Assembly (NCBI GenBank): GCA_963576735.1
Contig: OY755188.1
Location: forward strand, 3,348,001 to 3,412,000
Source: Bedellia somnulentella
Taxonomy: Eukaryota; Arthropoda; Insecta; Lepidoptera; Bedelliidae
Direction of reading: 5' to 3'
DNA: 64,000 nt
Below, piece by piece: positions 22,819-33,228 of this stretch. The notes beneath the pieces were generated by a model. It ran no database searches and was not told where the DNA came from. It saw only the letters and a program-made list of their open reading frames with translations. Position numbers and translations under genes: made by a program. Position 1 is the first letter of the stretch, and each line of letters begins with the position of its first letter.

Positions 22819-23393
22819 TCAATTACTTTTGTGGTATCTTGCTTTTTTTTCACTCAAGCTCCGATTGTGAGATTTTCGCTTGAAATTGCGACTTGCATCA
22901 TCTCGCTTTAACAGCCAACAATAGTCTGCCATCATTGTTTTATTCCACTTTCCCTGATAGCGACGTTCCATCTCTTTCAAATCCTGGTGAAATCTTTCGC
23001 CTCGCTCTTCACTTACAGCTCCCAAGTTATCAGGAAAGTAGTTCAAATGTGAATTAAGGAAATGAAGTTTAATGCTCATCGAACATCCCATTTTTCCGTA
23101 ATTTTCAATCATTTTCTCCACAATTTCTTCATAATTTGGGCTTTTGTGGTTTCCTAGGAAATGTCTTACTACTTCCTTAAAAGATTTCCAGGCTTCTAAC
23201 TCAATTTCACTCAATTTTTCATCGAAAGCTGTGGGACCCACTGTCTATCTTGATTGGCAATTGTTCGGCCAAAATACATATTGTAAACATTACTTATGAA
23301 TTCAGTAATGTTATGCTGCTGTTTTCTCAGCATAAACTGCCCACAAATGTAGCAAAAATTGTCCGGAGAGTTTAAACACTTTCGCGATGACAT
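22819..23393 (-). pseudogene. Internally deleted GERFHQD gene
   Basis: Starts at ATG 23393 with MSSRKCLNSPDNFCYICGQF, which carries a CxxC pair, and continues to NQDRQW. From memory this is the N-terminus of the family to which the pseudogene at 2.3-3.1 kb also belongs. After about 50 codons the frame shifts and the sequence jumps to the C-terminal third: VVRHFLGNHKSPNYEEIV, MGCSMSIKLHFLNSHLNYF, EERGERFHQD, MMADYCWLLKRD and a basic tail ending at 22819. The central region, including the LWDSRAD and PPLHIK blocks seen in the other copy, is absent. It is therefore an internal deletion derivative, as is typical of non-autonomous DNA transposons. The C-terminal part has no internal stops. Biochemical function is unknown to me. 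Confidence 0.75.
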
Positions 23394-23749
23394 TTTTCAA
23401 GTGAGCGTTATGAATTGCACAGAAGTACTGATTTGTAGAAAAAATGATATTGCTATTTATACAAAAAATATATCATCTACCTTCATTAACTCTTTTCTAA
23501 CGATTTAAGTGAATTTTTATAAAAAAAAACATTAAGTCTACTAGAAACGAGGTATTTAGCAAATGACTCAAAAATCCTATTTTTTTTTTATAATAAAGGT
23601 ATGTCACTTAGTTAATTAAGTTTTATTTAACTAATTTTATATTTATTAGAACTCATTAATTAGTGTCTAATGCATTCAGTGCATTTTTTGTTTAATTCGA
23701 ATCGATTTAAATAAAATATTATTTAAAAACTAGGAAGGCCTAGGTAATT

Positions 23750-23888
23750 TTGGAAAAATTAAAAGATGCTAAATAACTAAAAAACCTGACGTGATGGAAT
23801 TTTTGAAATATTTTTCCTGTAATCAGCGCCCCAAAATCTATCCAAATCAGTCATCAAAACTGAAAGGGGAAAACCATTGCAGACCTGT
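23750..23888 (-). repeat. Right terminal inverted repeat
   Basis: Reverse complement of the left terminus with gaps. It includes ATCAGCGCCCCAAAAT and GAAAGGGGAAAACC. Confidence 0.65.
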
Positions 23889-23899
23889 GTTACCTTAGT

Positions 23900-25167
23900 T
23901 ATAAGTACTTTATTTAACTAATTGTGATTTCAATAAAATTATTTACTCGTCATTTATCATGGTAATTCATTACAAAAAATAAATTTTCCAAATGAATTTT
24001 GGTAATCCGAAACTTCCTTTCCGGAACCGTTAACATGGTAACGTATTAGTGGAATGCTCTTGGTTTCGGAATGGAGAGTATAAGGGTTGTTTTAAACTAT
24101 TGCTTTTTAAAGTAGTAATTTTAATTCAATATTATTTTATTAAATTTGGCTATTATGATTATTAATTTACGATAAAAAATATATTTTATATCTTTTCTGA
24201 GAAAACGTGAGATCACTCATTTTATAGTTTTTATTGCATTTACTGTTTATTGCTACTGCTGCACTTTGTATTTTTTTTTAAATATTATATATTACAATAT
24301 ATTTTTTTAAATTTTTATAAATATATATAACAGTCAATAAATACTCATTATGAATGACGCTCAGAAATAAATTTTCATTTACATGTTTTTTATTTTGCAG
24401 AAAAGAAATATTTATAGACGACGCTAGTTTTTGAGACATGGCATCTTAGTATGGTTAAAAATATTATAGGATATTATAATCTCATAAATAAATCATAATG
24501 CCTTTGAATGTGTTGAAGCTTATAACGAGAGAAAATTATTTGTTTTGTGAACAATATGAACACGCCTTAAGGCTCCATTCGGTTACTTTGTCTTCCTGTG
24601 ACCGAAACTGTCCCCTGGATTTTTTAGAAGTTTTGTCTTATTATGTTATGTTATGTGTAACTTTTTATGTAGGTTTTTTCGTAAAATTCTTTAACATAGT
24701 CCTAATTATAGTTATAGTAGTCCTCCTTATTTAAGAAAGAGAGAAAAGCCGCCTCATCCTCCTCCTCAACCTCATTTATTCGCTGCACAGATGAGCAAGA
24801 GACATACAGTTAAACATAAAAAGAAAAAATAAAATCTTTGACAAAAACAATATTGGAAAAAAAAACATGAAAAAAAAAATGTATAATAATAATAGAAAAA
24901 AAACAATGTAATACAGAACGTATTAGATAAAGATAGAAGAAGACAAAGATAGAAAAAATAAAAAACTTTTTTTTTAAAATAACAACATAAGTTGACAATT
25001 TACATACAAAGGTCTCTGCACAGCGAAACGTTTTTTATTTGTACAATATTTCATGAAGACATCAATGCAAATAGTAGAAATAAGTAAATTAAAACTTGCC
25101 ATGTTCCAAAAAGTAACGGAATGGATCTCTAATTTGTCTTTCTTAGTTCAAAATAATACTTTTAAGA
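23900..25167. other. Very AT-rich spacer
   Basis: Long A/T runs. ORFs at 24498-24734 and 24810-24998 are low-complexity hydrophobic readings without domain support. Confidence 0.5.
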
Positions 25168-25417
25168 TACATACATACATATACTCACGGCTATAAATCC
25201 CTTAACGGGGTAGCCAGAGCTTTGGAATGAGAAATTCCTCAGCCACTTTTGGAAGTTGATTGGGGGGAAGATGGTAATAATAAATGTTTTTGGTGACGGG
25301 TCTCCAACCACATCGCCCAAAAATCACTTAAAAATCCCCTATACCCTTAGTCGCCTCTTACGATCACCCACGTGTAGAAATGGGGTAGTTTTATTCTAAG
25401 CCGACACTACACAGCAA
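25168..25417 (-). repeat. SINE-A copy, full length
   Basis: Close relative of the copies at 10.6 and 14.8 kb (CTTAACGGGGTAGCC, ACGGGTCTCCAACCACATCG). Confidence 0.9.
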
Positions 25418-26043
25418 ATAAAATATTTACATTTATTTATTTTTAAGCTAATATAATTAATTTTTCTTATATTAATAAACCTATATTTAAAATAAAACCG
25501 AAATTTTAATTAGTCTCGTAATTTTTTATGAATTATAAACGTCTATAAATGGTCACGGAATGGAAATAAATTACACCCCATGATACACAGAAATAATTTT
25601 ATTTCATAAAATATTCATAATATCTTTTATTTTGTCCTCTTTTTAATACTTTAATGTACTTTAAAAAAACTCGTATTCTCGTACTTTTTAAAAAATCATC
25701 ATTTTGGATGGTGGTACACCTAAAAATAAATTGGCCTATATGTAAGATCTTAATTAAATATTATATTATACAGGGAATATAAAATAAATAAATTTAAACT
25801 AATATAAAGATTCGATAAAACTTGTGTTTAACACTGAAAAATTAACGTGTCGGCTTAAATAATCACTAGCTCTTTTCTTAAGAATTTTTTAATAGGTTCT
25901 TGAAAACAACAGCATTATCGCTTTTTTTAGCGTAGTTCTCCTTCAGTGTTGTTTTCTTTTAATTCACATCCTTAATGACATATTTTTTTCGTTGTCGTTG
26001 TTGTTGTTGATGTTGCTTCAGTCTTGCGCAACCCGCATTTTAA
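25418..26043. other. AT-rich spacer with a short GTT repeat
   Basis: Holds a short (GTT)n-like run near 25988-26013. Nothing else is recognised. Confidence 0.5.
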
Positions 26044-26291
26044 AACATACATACATATACTCACGGCTATAAATCCCTAAAAGGGGTAGCCAGAGCTAAG
26101 GAATTAGAAATTCCTCAGCCACTTTTGGGAAGTTGAGTGGGGAAAAGATGGTAAAACAAAGGTTTTTGGTGATGGGTCTCCAACCGCATTGCCCAAAAAT
26201 CCCTTAAAAGCCCCAAAACTGTAAGTCGCCTCTTACGTACACCCATCGGTAGAAACGGGGTAGTGCTATTCTAAGCCGACACTACACGGCG
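26044..26291 (-). repeat. SINE-A copy, full length
   Basis: ACTCACGGCTATAAATCCC to CCGACACTACACGGC. Confidence 0.9.
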
Positions 26292-26761
26292 TAAAACATA
26301 TAAACACTAAAGACATTCTTAACAACCCTCATTGCTCAGTGGAAACTGTCGCTTAATGCTTGCACATGTACATACTTTAGACAATTTGGAATGCCAAAGC
26401 AGGAAATTCTTAACAAAGCAAACAAACCTATTATTCTTTTACTTTGAAGTTCTCTTTATAATATAACAGTCGTGATATTTTACAATAACTTTGTCTACAG
26501 CAAATCAATATTCAAACTATTTCATGAAATATCAGTCACGTAATAAAAAATTAAAATTGACCACAAAATACATCGCACGCAAACATAGCACGATGAATGA
26601 ATGCTGTCTCATTAGACTAAGCTTAACTAATCACCATTTATAAATATAATTGGTGAAATGAATCATTATAGTAACCGCAATTGATTCGCTACTGAATAAA
26701 ACTGAAAGTATATCTAGTTGAATTTCATATTCACAGGATTTAGTTGTTTTTGAATACTTGT
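26292..26761. other. AT-rich spacer, nothing recognised
   Basis: No supported feature. Confidence 0.45.
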
Positions 26762-26976
26762 GAGGTAAAACATCGTGAGGAAACCCACATGGCTAAGTTG
26801 TACTTTGTCATATGACAGTGTATTCAAACAAAACGGCGATGCGCCTGCCCCCTATAACGTGAGTCCAAGCATAATGTGGGTACTCTGAACACCAGGAGAC
26901 AATGTCACGTGATGTAAAGAAGTATTATTACCTCTGTCAACCCGTTCGGGGATGTACGTCATGAACGTTTGAGTTA
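26762..26976 (+). repeat. SINE-B copy lacking the tRNA head
   Basis: AAAACATCGTGAGGAAACCC through CCCGTTCGGGG and ACGTCATGAACG. Confidence 0.8.
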
Positions 26977-26995
26977 AATATTTTCAATTAATTAC

Positions 26996-27213
26996 ATTGT
27001 CGGCTTAGAATAGCACTACCCCATTTTATTTCTTGGGTGTTTGTAAGAGGTGACCAGGGGAAGTGTTAAGTGATTTTTAGGCGATGCGGTTAGAGAACCC
27101 AGCAACAACTATTATTTTTAATCTTTGCCCAAATCAATTTATAAAAGTGGCTGTCTGTGGACGTTTTGTTGAAGCTCTGCCCCTTTTTTGGATTTATAGC
27201 CGTAAGTTTATAT
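26996..27213 (+). repeat. SINE-A copy, diverged
   Basis: GTCGGCTTAGAATAGCACTA to TTTATAGCCGTAAGTTTATATG. Confidence 0.7.
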
Positions 27214-27410
27214 GTGGCCCGCAATAACACTACACCATTCCTAGTGTGTGGATTTCTTATAAATCGAGTAAGGATATATTTAAATGCAACAATGACTTGC
27301 GGCGGTTGGCGACTGTTCATCATAAATACTTTATTTTACTATCTTCCCCTGTGATTTCAAATAGTGGCTGAGGAATTGTTGATTTCAAAATTCTCCTTAA
27401 CCCCTTTTAA
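27214..27410 (+). repeat. SINE-A copy, heavily degraded
   Basis: Follows the previous copy head-to-tail. AATAACACTACACCATTCCT, ACTATCTTCCCCTG and AGTGGCTGAGGAATTG remain legible; the tail is lost. Confidence 0.45.
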
Positions 27411-27882
27411 AACAGAGACAGGTACCAAGGTAAGTCTTGGATTATGTAATAATGATTAAACAAATAGCAAAAGCCAGTGTTTCCAGTTACATCACCCAAA
27501 ATACATAAAAAGAAAAAAAAAAAGTCAAAAAGTTTATTTTTCAAAATTAAGTTAAAAATTAACATTTTTTGAACGTCAAATTTTTTTAAATTTATCATTA
27601 GTCCGTTGCTTCGGAAGGTGTTCGTAAAGAGAAGAAGCAACAAAGAAACTCTTTACATTCACATTTTTTCATTTTTTCAAAACATGGTTTGTACAATTTC
27701 AGTTTATTACATGTTTTTACTTTATAAAAGATTTTCTATGCGACAAAACCAAACGCTAGTTTGACATATTTAAAATAAATTGTCCATCACAAAAACCAAT
27801 CACATAACGTGAGAAGAAAAATCCTCACCAGACAATTATTCCTAGGAATAACGAGGGAAGATTTATAGCTTTACGGACACGG

Positions 27883-28752
27883 TCATGTGCGCGTTGGGTC
27901 CTTGTCGTTTAAAAAATCTTGAACACTGTAGTAAGACTTCTTTAAGAGCATGGCTTTTATTGCCTTTTTAAAAGATGCCACAGGCAATTCCAATATGTCA
28001 GAAGGAAGTTTGTTGAACATTTTCAGGGATAGTCCCATAAAGGAGTTACTTACTTTATTAAGTCTCCACTTCGGTACGTGAAGTTTGTCCTTATTTCGAG
28101 TGTTAACAGTATGCCTATCACTAACTTTACTAAATTGGCCTATATTCTTTTTGGCATACATTAAATTCTCAAATATGTATTGGCAAGGGACAGTTAAAAT
28201 GCCAATTTCTTTAAATTTTTCGCGCAACGAATACCTCGACCTCAACATGTAAATAGATCGGATAGCTCGCTTTTGTAAGACGAAAACTTTATGAACATCA
28301 GCCGCTTTACCCCATAATAAAATACCGTACGACATAATACTATGAAAATAACTGAAATACACAATGCGAGCTGTTTCTACGTCTGCTATTTCTCTAATCT
28401 TACGCACGGCATACGCTGCTGAGCTCAGCCTTTTAGAAAGTGTTAGTATATGGGGTCCCCATTGCAACTTAGAATCGATTATCATCCCTAGGAATTTTGT
28501 TTCTTTCACTAATTCTACTTGTTCACTATCAATAACAATATTGTTATCAACTTGCCTAACATTCGGTAAAGTAAATTTAATACATTTAGTTTTTTTGGCA
28601 TTTAGAACCAGGTTATTTACAGTAAACCAATGCAATACCAGTGAGATAGCTTTATTTACGTCGTCAAGAGATGTAGAGGATCTCGCTACATTAAATATTA
28701 AAGATGTGTCATCTGCAAACATAACTATCTCAGAATACTTTTGTACCATAAA
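27883..28752 (-). pseudogene. LINE-Y reverse transcriptase, C-terminal segment
   Basis: About 288 codons starting at MVQKYSEIVMFADDTSLIF, which contains the catalytic FADD motif. KETKFLGMIIDSKLQWGP, the thumb region and the C-terminal tail ending DFLNDKDPTRT follow, and then a stop. The apparent start Met is an internal residue: the frame is the direct continuation of the segment ending LPFMV at 34105, displaced by the LINE-X insertion. Compared with the copy at 59014-59603, only three residues differ over about 195 shared positions, which points to recent activity of this LINE family. Confidence 0.88.
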
Positions 28753-28909
28753 ATAAAAATAATCATTTATTTCAAAATAAAAAGATAAATCTTTGTTTTT
28801 TGAACGTCAAAATTCAACTTAATACTAAGTTTACTTCGGATTCGGAAGGTGTTTTGTTGAGAGAAGAACCCGTAAGAAACTCGTCAACACACATCTTTTT
28901 TTACGTCCA
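28753..28909 (-). other. LINE-X 3'UTR with stem-loop
   Basis: Contains GTTGAGAG (28856-28863) pairing with CTC-G-TCAAC (28880-28888, one bulged G) around a 16-nt loop, next to TTCGGAAGGTGTT. LINE-Y has the same arrangement with a different, still complementary stem (27624-27656). Confidence 0.7.
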
Positions 28910-31885
28910 TTACAATTTTGGTGTTAGCCCGGAAACATCCTGCACAGAGCCCTGATGACACCAAGCCACTTCATCATTAATGTAATCATTGACAGTGTAA
29001 TAGGCTTTCGAACTAAGATTTCTTTTAACAGCTGCTTTGAATTTTGTTTCTGATAAATTTAAAATGTCCTCAGGTATTTTATTATACATTTTTACGCATA
29101 ACCCCATGAAAGATGTATTTACTTTTGACAATCTGTATTTTGGCACGGATATTTTATTGTTGTCTCTCAGGTTTCGAATATGTCTGTCACAATTTTTCAC
29201 AAAAGAGGCCTGATTTTTTCTTACATACATAATATTTTCATAAATATATTGACATGGCAGTGTCATTATATTTATTGTTTTAAACAATTCCCTCAGGGAA
29301 TCTCGGGATCTCATATTGTATATGGCTCTTATTGCTCTCTTTTGGAGAATAAATATGGAACCAACATCAGCTGCTCTGCCCCAGAGTAAAATACCGTAAG
29401 ACATTACACTATGAAAATAGCTGTAATAAACTAATCGAGCTGTCTGTACATCTGTCAAATGTCTTATTTTCCTAACGGCATATGCAGCACTACTAAGCCT
29501 GCCAGCTAGTGAGCTAATGTGGGGTCCCCATTGGAGCTTGGAGTCCAGAGTTATCCCTAAGAAAACTGTGTTATCCGAAAATACTAACTTTTCATTATTT
29601 AAAATTATTTCGTTATCAACGCACCTAACATTAGGTAATACAAATTTAATGCATTTGGTTTTTTTACCATTCAGTACAAGATTATTGGAAGCAAACCATG
29701 TTTGAATCTGTGAAACCGTGTTATTCACCTCGTCAATATTCTGATTATTTCTTTCAACGTCAAATACTAAAGAAGTATCATCAGCAAATAACACTATCTC
29801 GGACATTTTCTCGACCATGAACGGCAAATCATTAATATAAACTAAAAATAAAAATGGGCCCAAAATAGAACCCTGCGGAACACCCATTTTCACATGAGTT
29901 CCAGGTGATATTGCATTATTGATCTGCACTTTCTGTATCCGATCCGAAAAGTAAGACTTTATTAATTTAAGTGCGTCACCTTGTATGCCATAATGTTCTA
30001 ATTTAATAAAAAGGATTTCATGATCTGCACAATCAAATGCCTTCGTAAGATCGCAAAACAAACCAATAGCATCATTTTTGCGTTCCCACGAATCAAAAAT
30101 GTGTTTCATTAAGGCAACGCCTGCATCGGTGGTAGAGCGGCCCTTCGTAAAGCCAAATTGTTTTGGATGAAACAATTTGTTTGAAGCGAAATGCAAAAGC
30201 ATTTGATTGAACATTAGTTTTTCGAATATTTTACTTAAAAATGGCAGAATTGATATGGGTCTATAACCATCAGGACTAATTTTATCTCCTCCGGATTTAA
30301 GAAGTGGTACAATTTTACTATGCTTCATGAGATTTGGAAAGATTTTATTTCTTATACATTCATTAAATATATCTGCTAAATATGGAGCCAAAGTTACAAT
30401 AAAATTATGGCAAACTTTCACTGACATACCCCAAATGTCTTCAGAACTTTTTAGTTTAAATGATTTAAAACATTTTTCGATATCTGTAGGGCTGACATCT
30501 TTAAAACAAAACAAAGTTTCGCACCTATCAACATTTTGTTGTAACAAGTGTTGAGCTTTTATAACCGATGTGTTTAAATATTCAGTTGTTTTTGATGGTA
30601 TGTCAGTAAAATATTTTTCAAAAATACAAGCGATTTCCTCATCAGAGGTAGTCAGACCTTTATCAGATCGAACACAGAACTCCTGATCGCATGGTTTACC
30701 TCGGCCTGTTTGGGTGTTGATAATATTCCACACTGTTTTAACTTTATTATCGGATGTTCGGATACGTCGGCTTAGGTATCTGGCTTTAGCCTCTTTACAT
30801 ACTTTATTAAATATTTTTGAGTATTTTTTTACATATTCACTCAATTCATTATTATTACTATAAGCTTTTTGATCATATAAATCGAAGAGTTTTTCTCTTG
30901 ATCTATAAATACTTGGTGTTGCCCACTCACAAAACTTAAATTTACTGGTAATAATTAAATTTTTTACATTAAAAATTTTATTAAACTCATTTATCAGAAC
31001 ATTATAAAAGATATCATAGCTAGTATTTGAGTTTTTATTAATTGTACATGTAGGCAACTTAGAGCTTATTATATTTATATATTTTTCTACTTTACTAGCA
31101 GTAATATGCCTTTTTTTAATAACAATTTTTGGCTCTGGTATCTCTATAGGAAAGCTAACAAAAAGGCCGCTGTGATCAGACTTTATTTTATTTATAACAC
31201 TTTTACTTGAAAAATCTGCATTAGTAAATACATTATCTAAGCATGTTTTGATTCTAGTCGGTTCCAAGAATAAATTTTCTAAATTGAACGATTGGAATAA
31301 ACTCATCAATCGTGTTTTAAGATAACTGTCTTGTAGGAGATCCACATTGAAGTCTCCACATATTATTATACGTTTTTTATTCCTGAAAACTTTGCTTAAT
31401 ACATCTTCCATTACATTTTCGAATTTATCATAATTTTGGTTATAAGGGGGTCGATACACACATACTAAGAAATAGTTTTTTAACTCTATGCAGGATAATT
31501 CCACGACTTGCTCAACGCTTAACTTTACAATATCATTACGAATTTTTGATTTAATATTATTTTTTAAAAATATAGCGGAGCCACCACAGGCTTTAGAATT
31601 GCGGCAATAGTTGCTAGCTAAATAATAGTTTTCAAAACCAAATATGAGTTCGCAATTCTTAAGCCAGTGTTCAGTAACACATAAACAATCTATTTCATAT
31701 TTTTCCAAAAACAGTTCTATTTCTAATTCTTTACAAGAAAACCCCTGAGTATTTTGACATACAAGTTTAAACTGGGAGACTCCTCGTAAAGTATTTTTTT
31801 TATTAATATTGCCAGAAGAACCTCCTTCCTTGTTTACAATATTGATGTTAGGTGACGACTTAAGGACGACAGGAGGCTCTTCCAT
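28910..31885 (-). CDS. LINE-X ORF2: endonuclease and reverse transcriptase
   Basis: About 991 codons from ATG 31885. A GTG two codons upstream also lies in frame, but ATG is the likelier eukaryotic start. The N-terminal third is an apurinic/apyrimidinic-type endonuclease: CQNTQGFSCKELE, VTEHWL, VCVYRPPYN, IICGDFNVDLL and IKSDHSGLFVSF at about residue 238. The central part is the RT: YRPISILPFLSKIFEKLM, PKQFGFTKGRSTTDAG, motif [37 protein letters not shown] and the catalytic LFADDTS at about residue 700. The C-terminal third is the usual thumb and tail. All metal-binding residues I can identify are present. It nicks target DNA and copies the LINE RNA there. With only 8 nt after the ORF1 stop, translation probably depends on reinitiation. 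Confidence 0.9.
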   Translation of the reverse strand: MEEPPVVLKSSPNINIVNKEGGSSGNINKKNTLRGVSQFKLVCQNTQGFSCKELEIELFLEKYEIDCLCVTEHWLKNCELIFGFENYYLASNYCRNSKACGGSAIFLKNNIKSKIRNDIVKLSVEQVVELSCIELKNYFLVCVYRPPYNQNYDKFENVMEDVLSKVFRNKKRIIICGDFNVDLLQDSYLKTRLMSLFQSFNLENLFLEPTRIKTCLDNVFTNADFSSKSVINKIKSDHSGLFVSFPIEIPEPKIVIKKRHITASKVEKYINIISSKLPTCTINKNSNTSYDIFYNVLINEFNKIFNVKNLIITSKFKFCEWATPSIYRSREKLFDLYDQKAYSNNNELSEYVKKYSKIFNKVCKEAKARYLSRRIRTSDNKVKTVWNIINTQTGRGKPCDQEFCVRSDKGLTTSDEEIACIFEKYFTDIPSKTTEYLNTSVIKAQHLLQQNVDRCETLFCFKDVSPTDIEKCFKSFKLKSSEDIWGMSVKVCHNFIVTLAPYLADIFNECIRNKIFPNLMKHSKIVPLLKSGGDKISPDGYRPISILPFLSKIFEKLMFNQMLLHFASNKLFHPKQFGFTKGRSTTDAGVALMKHIFDSWERKNDAIGLFCDLTKAFDCADHEILFIKLEHYGIQGDALKLIKSYFSDRIQKVQINNAISPGTHVKMGVPQGSILGPFLFLVYINDLPFMVEKMSEIVLFADDTSLVFDVERNNQNIDEVNNTVSQIQTWFASNNLVLNGKKTKCIKFVLPNVRCVDNEIILNNEKLVFSDNTVFLGITLDSKLQWGPHISSLAGRLSSAAYAVRKIRHLTDVQTARLVYYSYFHSVMSYGILLWGRAADVGSIFILQKRAIRAIYNMRSRDSLRELFKTINIMTLPCQYIYENIMYVRKNQASFVKNCDRHIRNLRDNNKISVPKYRLSKVNTSFMGLCVKMYNKIPEDILNLSETKFKAAVKRNLSSKAYYTVNDYINDEVAWCHQGSVQDVSGLTPKL

Positions 31886-31893
31886 TGTCACTC

Positions 31894-33228
31894 TTAAAAG
31901 TTTAAATTATGGTTTCCACCATCGCATACTAGAAGTAAGTTTCCCCTTATATTAAATATATGGGGGTCAGATATATTATATGCTAATAATTTAGCAATGT
32001 TCCGCTTTTGATTTAAGGGTATGTATACAGTACCCAGTCGAGAATTTGAATAAGGTAAAAACTTATTCAAATCCAAACAAAACAAATTGTCGCTTTGACA
32101 ACATGTCACGTGACATATTAAATTATTCATAATATGAATATTGTCATTCTGCTTATTCATATTAAGTAAGTATGGAAAGGTACAAAATATTAATTTACAT
32201 TTATATACTTTTTGTATTTCCAAAAGTTTATTTATACTTTTATTTAATAAATACTTATTTAATCCTATACTATTGCCGACCAGTACGACAATCGTTGTAT
32301 ATTCGTCATAAGTGCCTAGTAATATTCGTTCTACTATATAATTAAAGTTTGCACCCATATAGCAATGGTTAATGACCTGTTGATTAAGATACTTATTTAG
32401 TATTTCGCCAAAACCTACGGCCATGCCGTCCGAAAATACTAATGTTCTGTTTGCCGGCGGCGGCGTGCTAACAGCTGGTAATGTAATCCCATTACTTGGT
32501 TGGGGTGACTGAGATATAACGCTAGTTGAGGAAATATGACTATTCAGAGTAACCGTCTCTTTGTCTATAAGACTGCCGATATGTTTGTATCTTAAATGCA
32601 GATCTTCCTGACTAACAATCAGCTCACTCAGTTTACCATTCAAACTATCTATTTGGTTTAGTAAATCAATTTTTCTGTAAGACTTGTTTAAGAATTTTAT
32701 ACTATTTTTCATACTTATAAGACTTTTGTTTGTGATATATATACGTTTTTTCACTAATTTATATTTTTTACACTGTTTACGACTGAAAGTTTTTGAATAT
32801 TTAAAAGAGGTCATAGAAGATAATGATTCTGCCTCAAGTTCGGCACATAAAGAAACTGCGTGAGAGTCTTCGTGAATATTCTTTATTCTATGGAATTCCG
32901 CCAATTGAGCGTGTGCCTCTGCCAACTGCTCATTGAGAATATGAATTCGCTCTAAAGCTACTTCATGCTTTGCGCACTGATCCTCATGCTTTAATATTAA
33001 TATCTGCTGGTTTTCTAATTCCACTTGAGAAATGTCGTAAGATTCACGAAGCAACACAATTTTTTCTAAAAGATTACTATTTTTCAACTTTAAATTACGA
33101 ATAGCTAAAACGTTTTCGTCCCGTTCTTCTAAAAGCCTATTTTTTAATTTTTCTGCATCATTTAACTCTCTTTTTAATTTTTCATATTTTTGTTCGGCAG
33201 CCATTCTACGAGTTGTAATCGAGTCCAT
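31894..33228 (-). CDS. LINE-X ORF1: coiled coil plus SGNH-like domain
   Basis: 444 codons from ATG 33228. Residues about 10-130 are charged and leucine-rich with heptad character (KLKRELNDAEKLKNRLLEER), which suggests a coiled coil for oligomerisation. A basic region follows at about 150-190. From about residue 260 the layout resembles the SGNH-hydrolase (esterase) domain found in ORF1 of CR1/L2-group LINEs: LVFSDGMAVGFG at the block-I position, GANFNYIVERIL at block II, VVLVGNSIGLN at block III, and PLNQKRNIAKLLAYNI where block V is expected. The canonical GDS serine motif and the block-V DxxH histidine are not conserved, so the fold may be kept without catalysis. ORF1 proteins of this group bind RNA and act in the retrotransposition particle. 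The stop lies 8 nt before the ATG of ORF2. Confidence 0.75.
   Translation of the reverse strand: MDSITTRRMAAEQKYEKLKRELNDAEKLKNRLLEERDENVLAIRNLKLKNSNLLEKIVLLRESYDISQVELENQQILILKHEDQCAKHEVALERIHILNEQLAEAHAQLAEFHRIKNIHEDSHAVSLCAELEAESLSSMTSFKYSKTFSRKQCKKYKLVKKRIYITNKSLISMKNSIKFLNKSYRKIDLLNQIDSLNGKLSELIVSQEDLHLRYKHIGSLIDKETVTLNSHISSTSVISQSPQPSNGITLPAVSTPPPANRTLVFSDGMAVGFGEILNKYLNQQVINHCYMGANFNYIVERILLGTYDEYTTIVVLVGNSIGLNKYLLNKSINKLLEIQKVYKCKLIFCTFPYLLNMNKQNDNIHIMNNLICHVTCCQSDNLFCLDLNKFLPYSNSRLGTVYIPLNQKRNIAKLLAYNISDPHIFNIRGNLLLVCDGGNHNLNF

Larger units (their letters stand above)
22561..23888 (-). mobile_element. Candidate DNA transposon with long imperfect TIRs, carrying a GERFHQD gene remnant
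   Basis: The left end (CACAGACCTGCAA, TTTTCCCCTTTTGG, GCTGATCTTGGGG, GATTACG) and the reverse complement of the right end (CACAGGTCTGCAA, TTTTCCCCTTTCAG, ACTGATTTGG, TTTTGGGGCGCTGATTAC) align over about 130-140 bp with gaps. TTA sits directly outside both CACAG ends, a possible 3-bp target duplication. Alternatively the ends lie further out at AAGGTAA/TTACCTT, where AGTTAT flanks both sides. The only coding matter inside is the deleted GERFHQD gene. I cannot assign the superfamily. Confidence 0.65.

Noticed and set aside
24498..24998. Hydrophobic ORFs in AT-rich sequence
   Set aside because: Low-complexity Phe/Ile/Val readings of A/T runs, with no start context, domain or neighbour.
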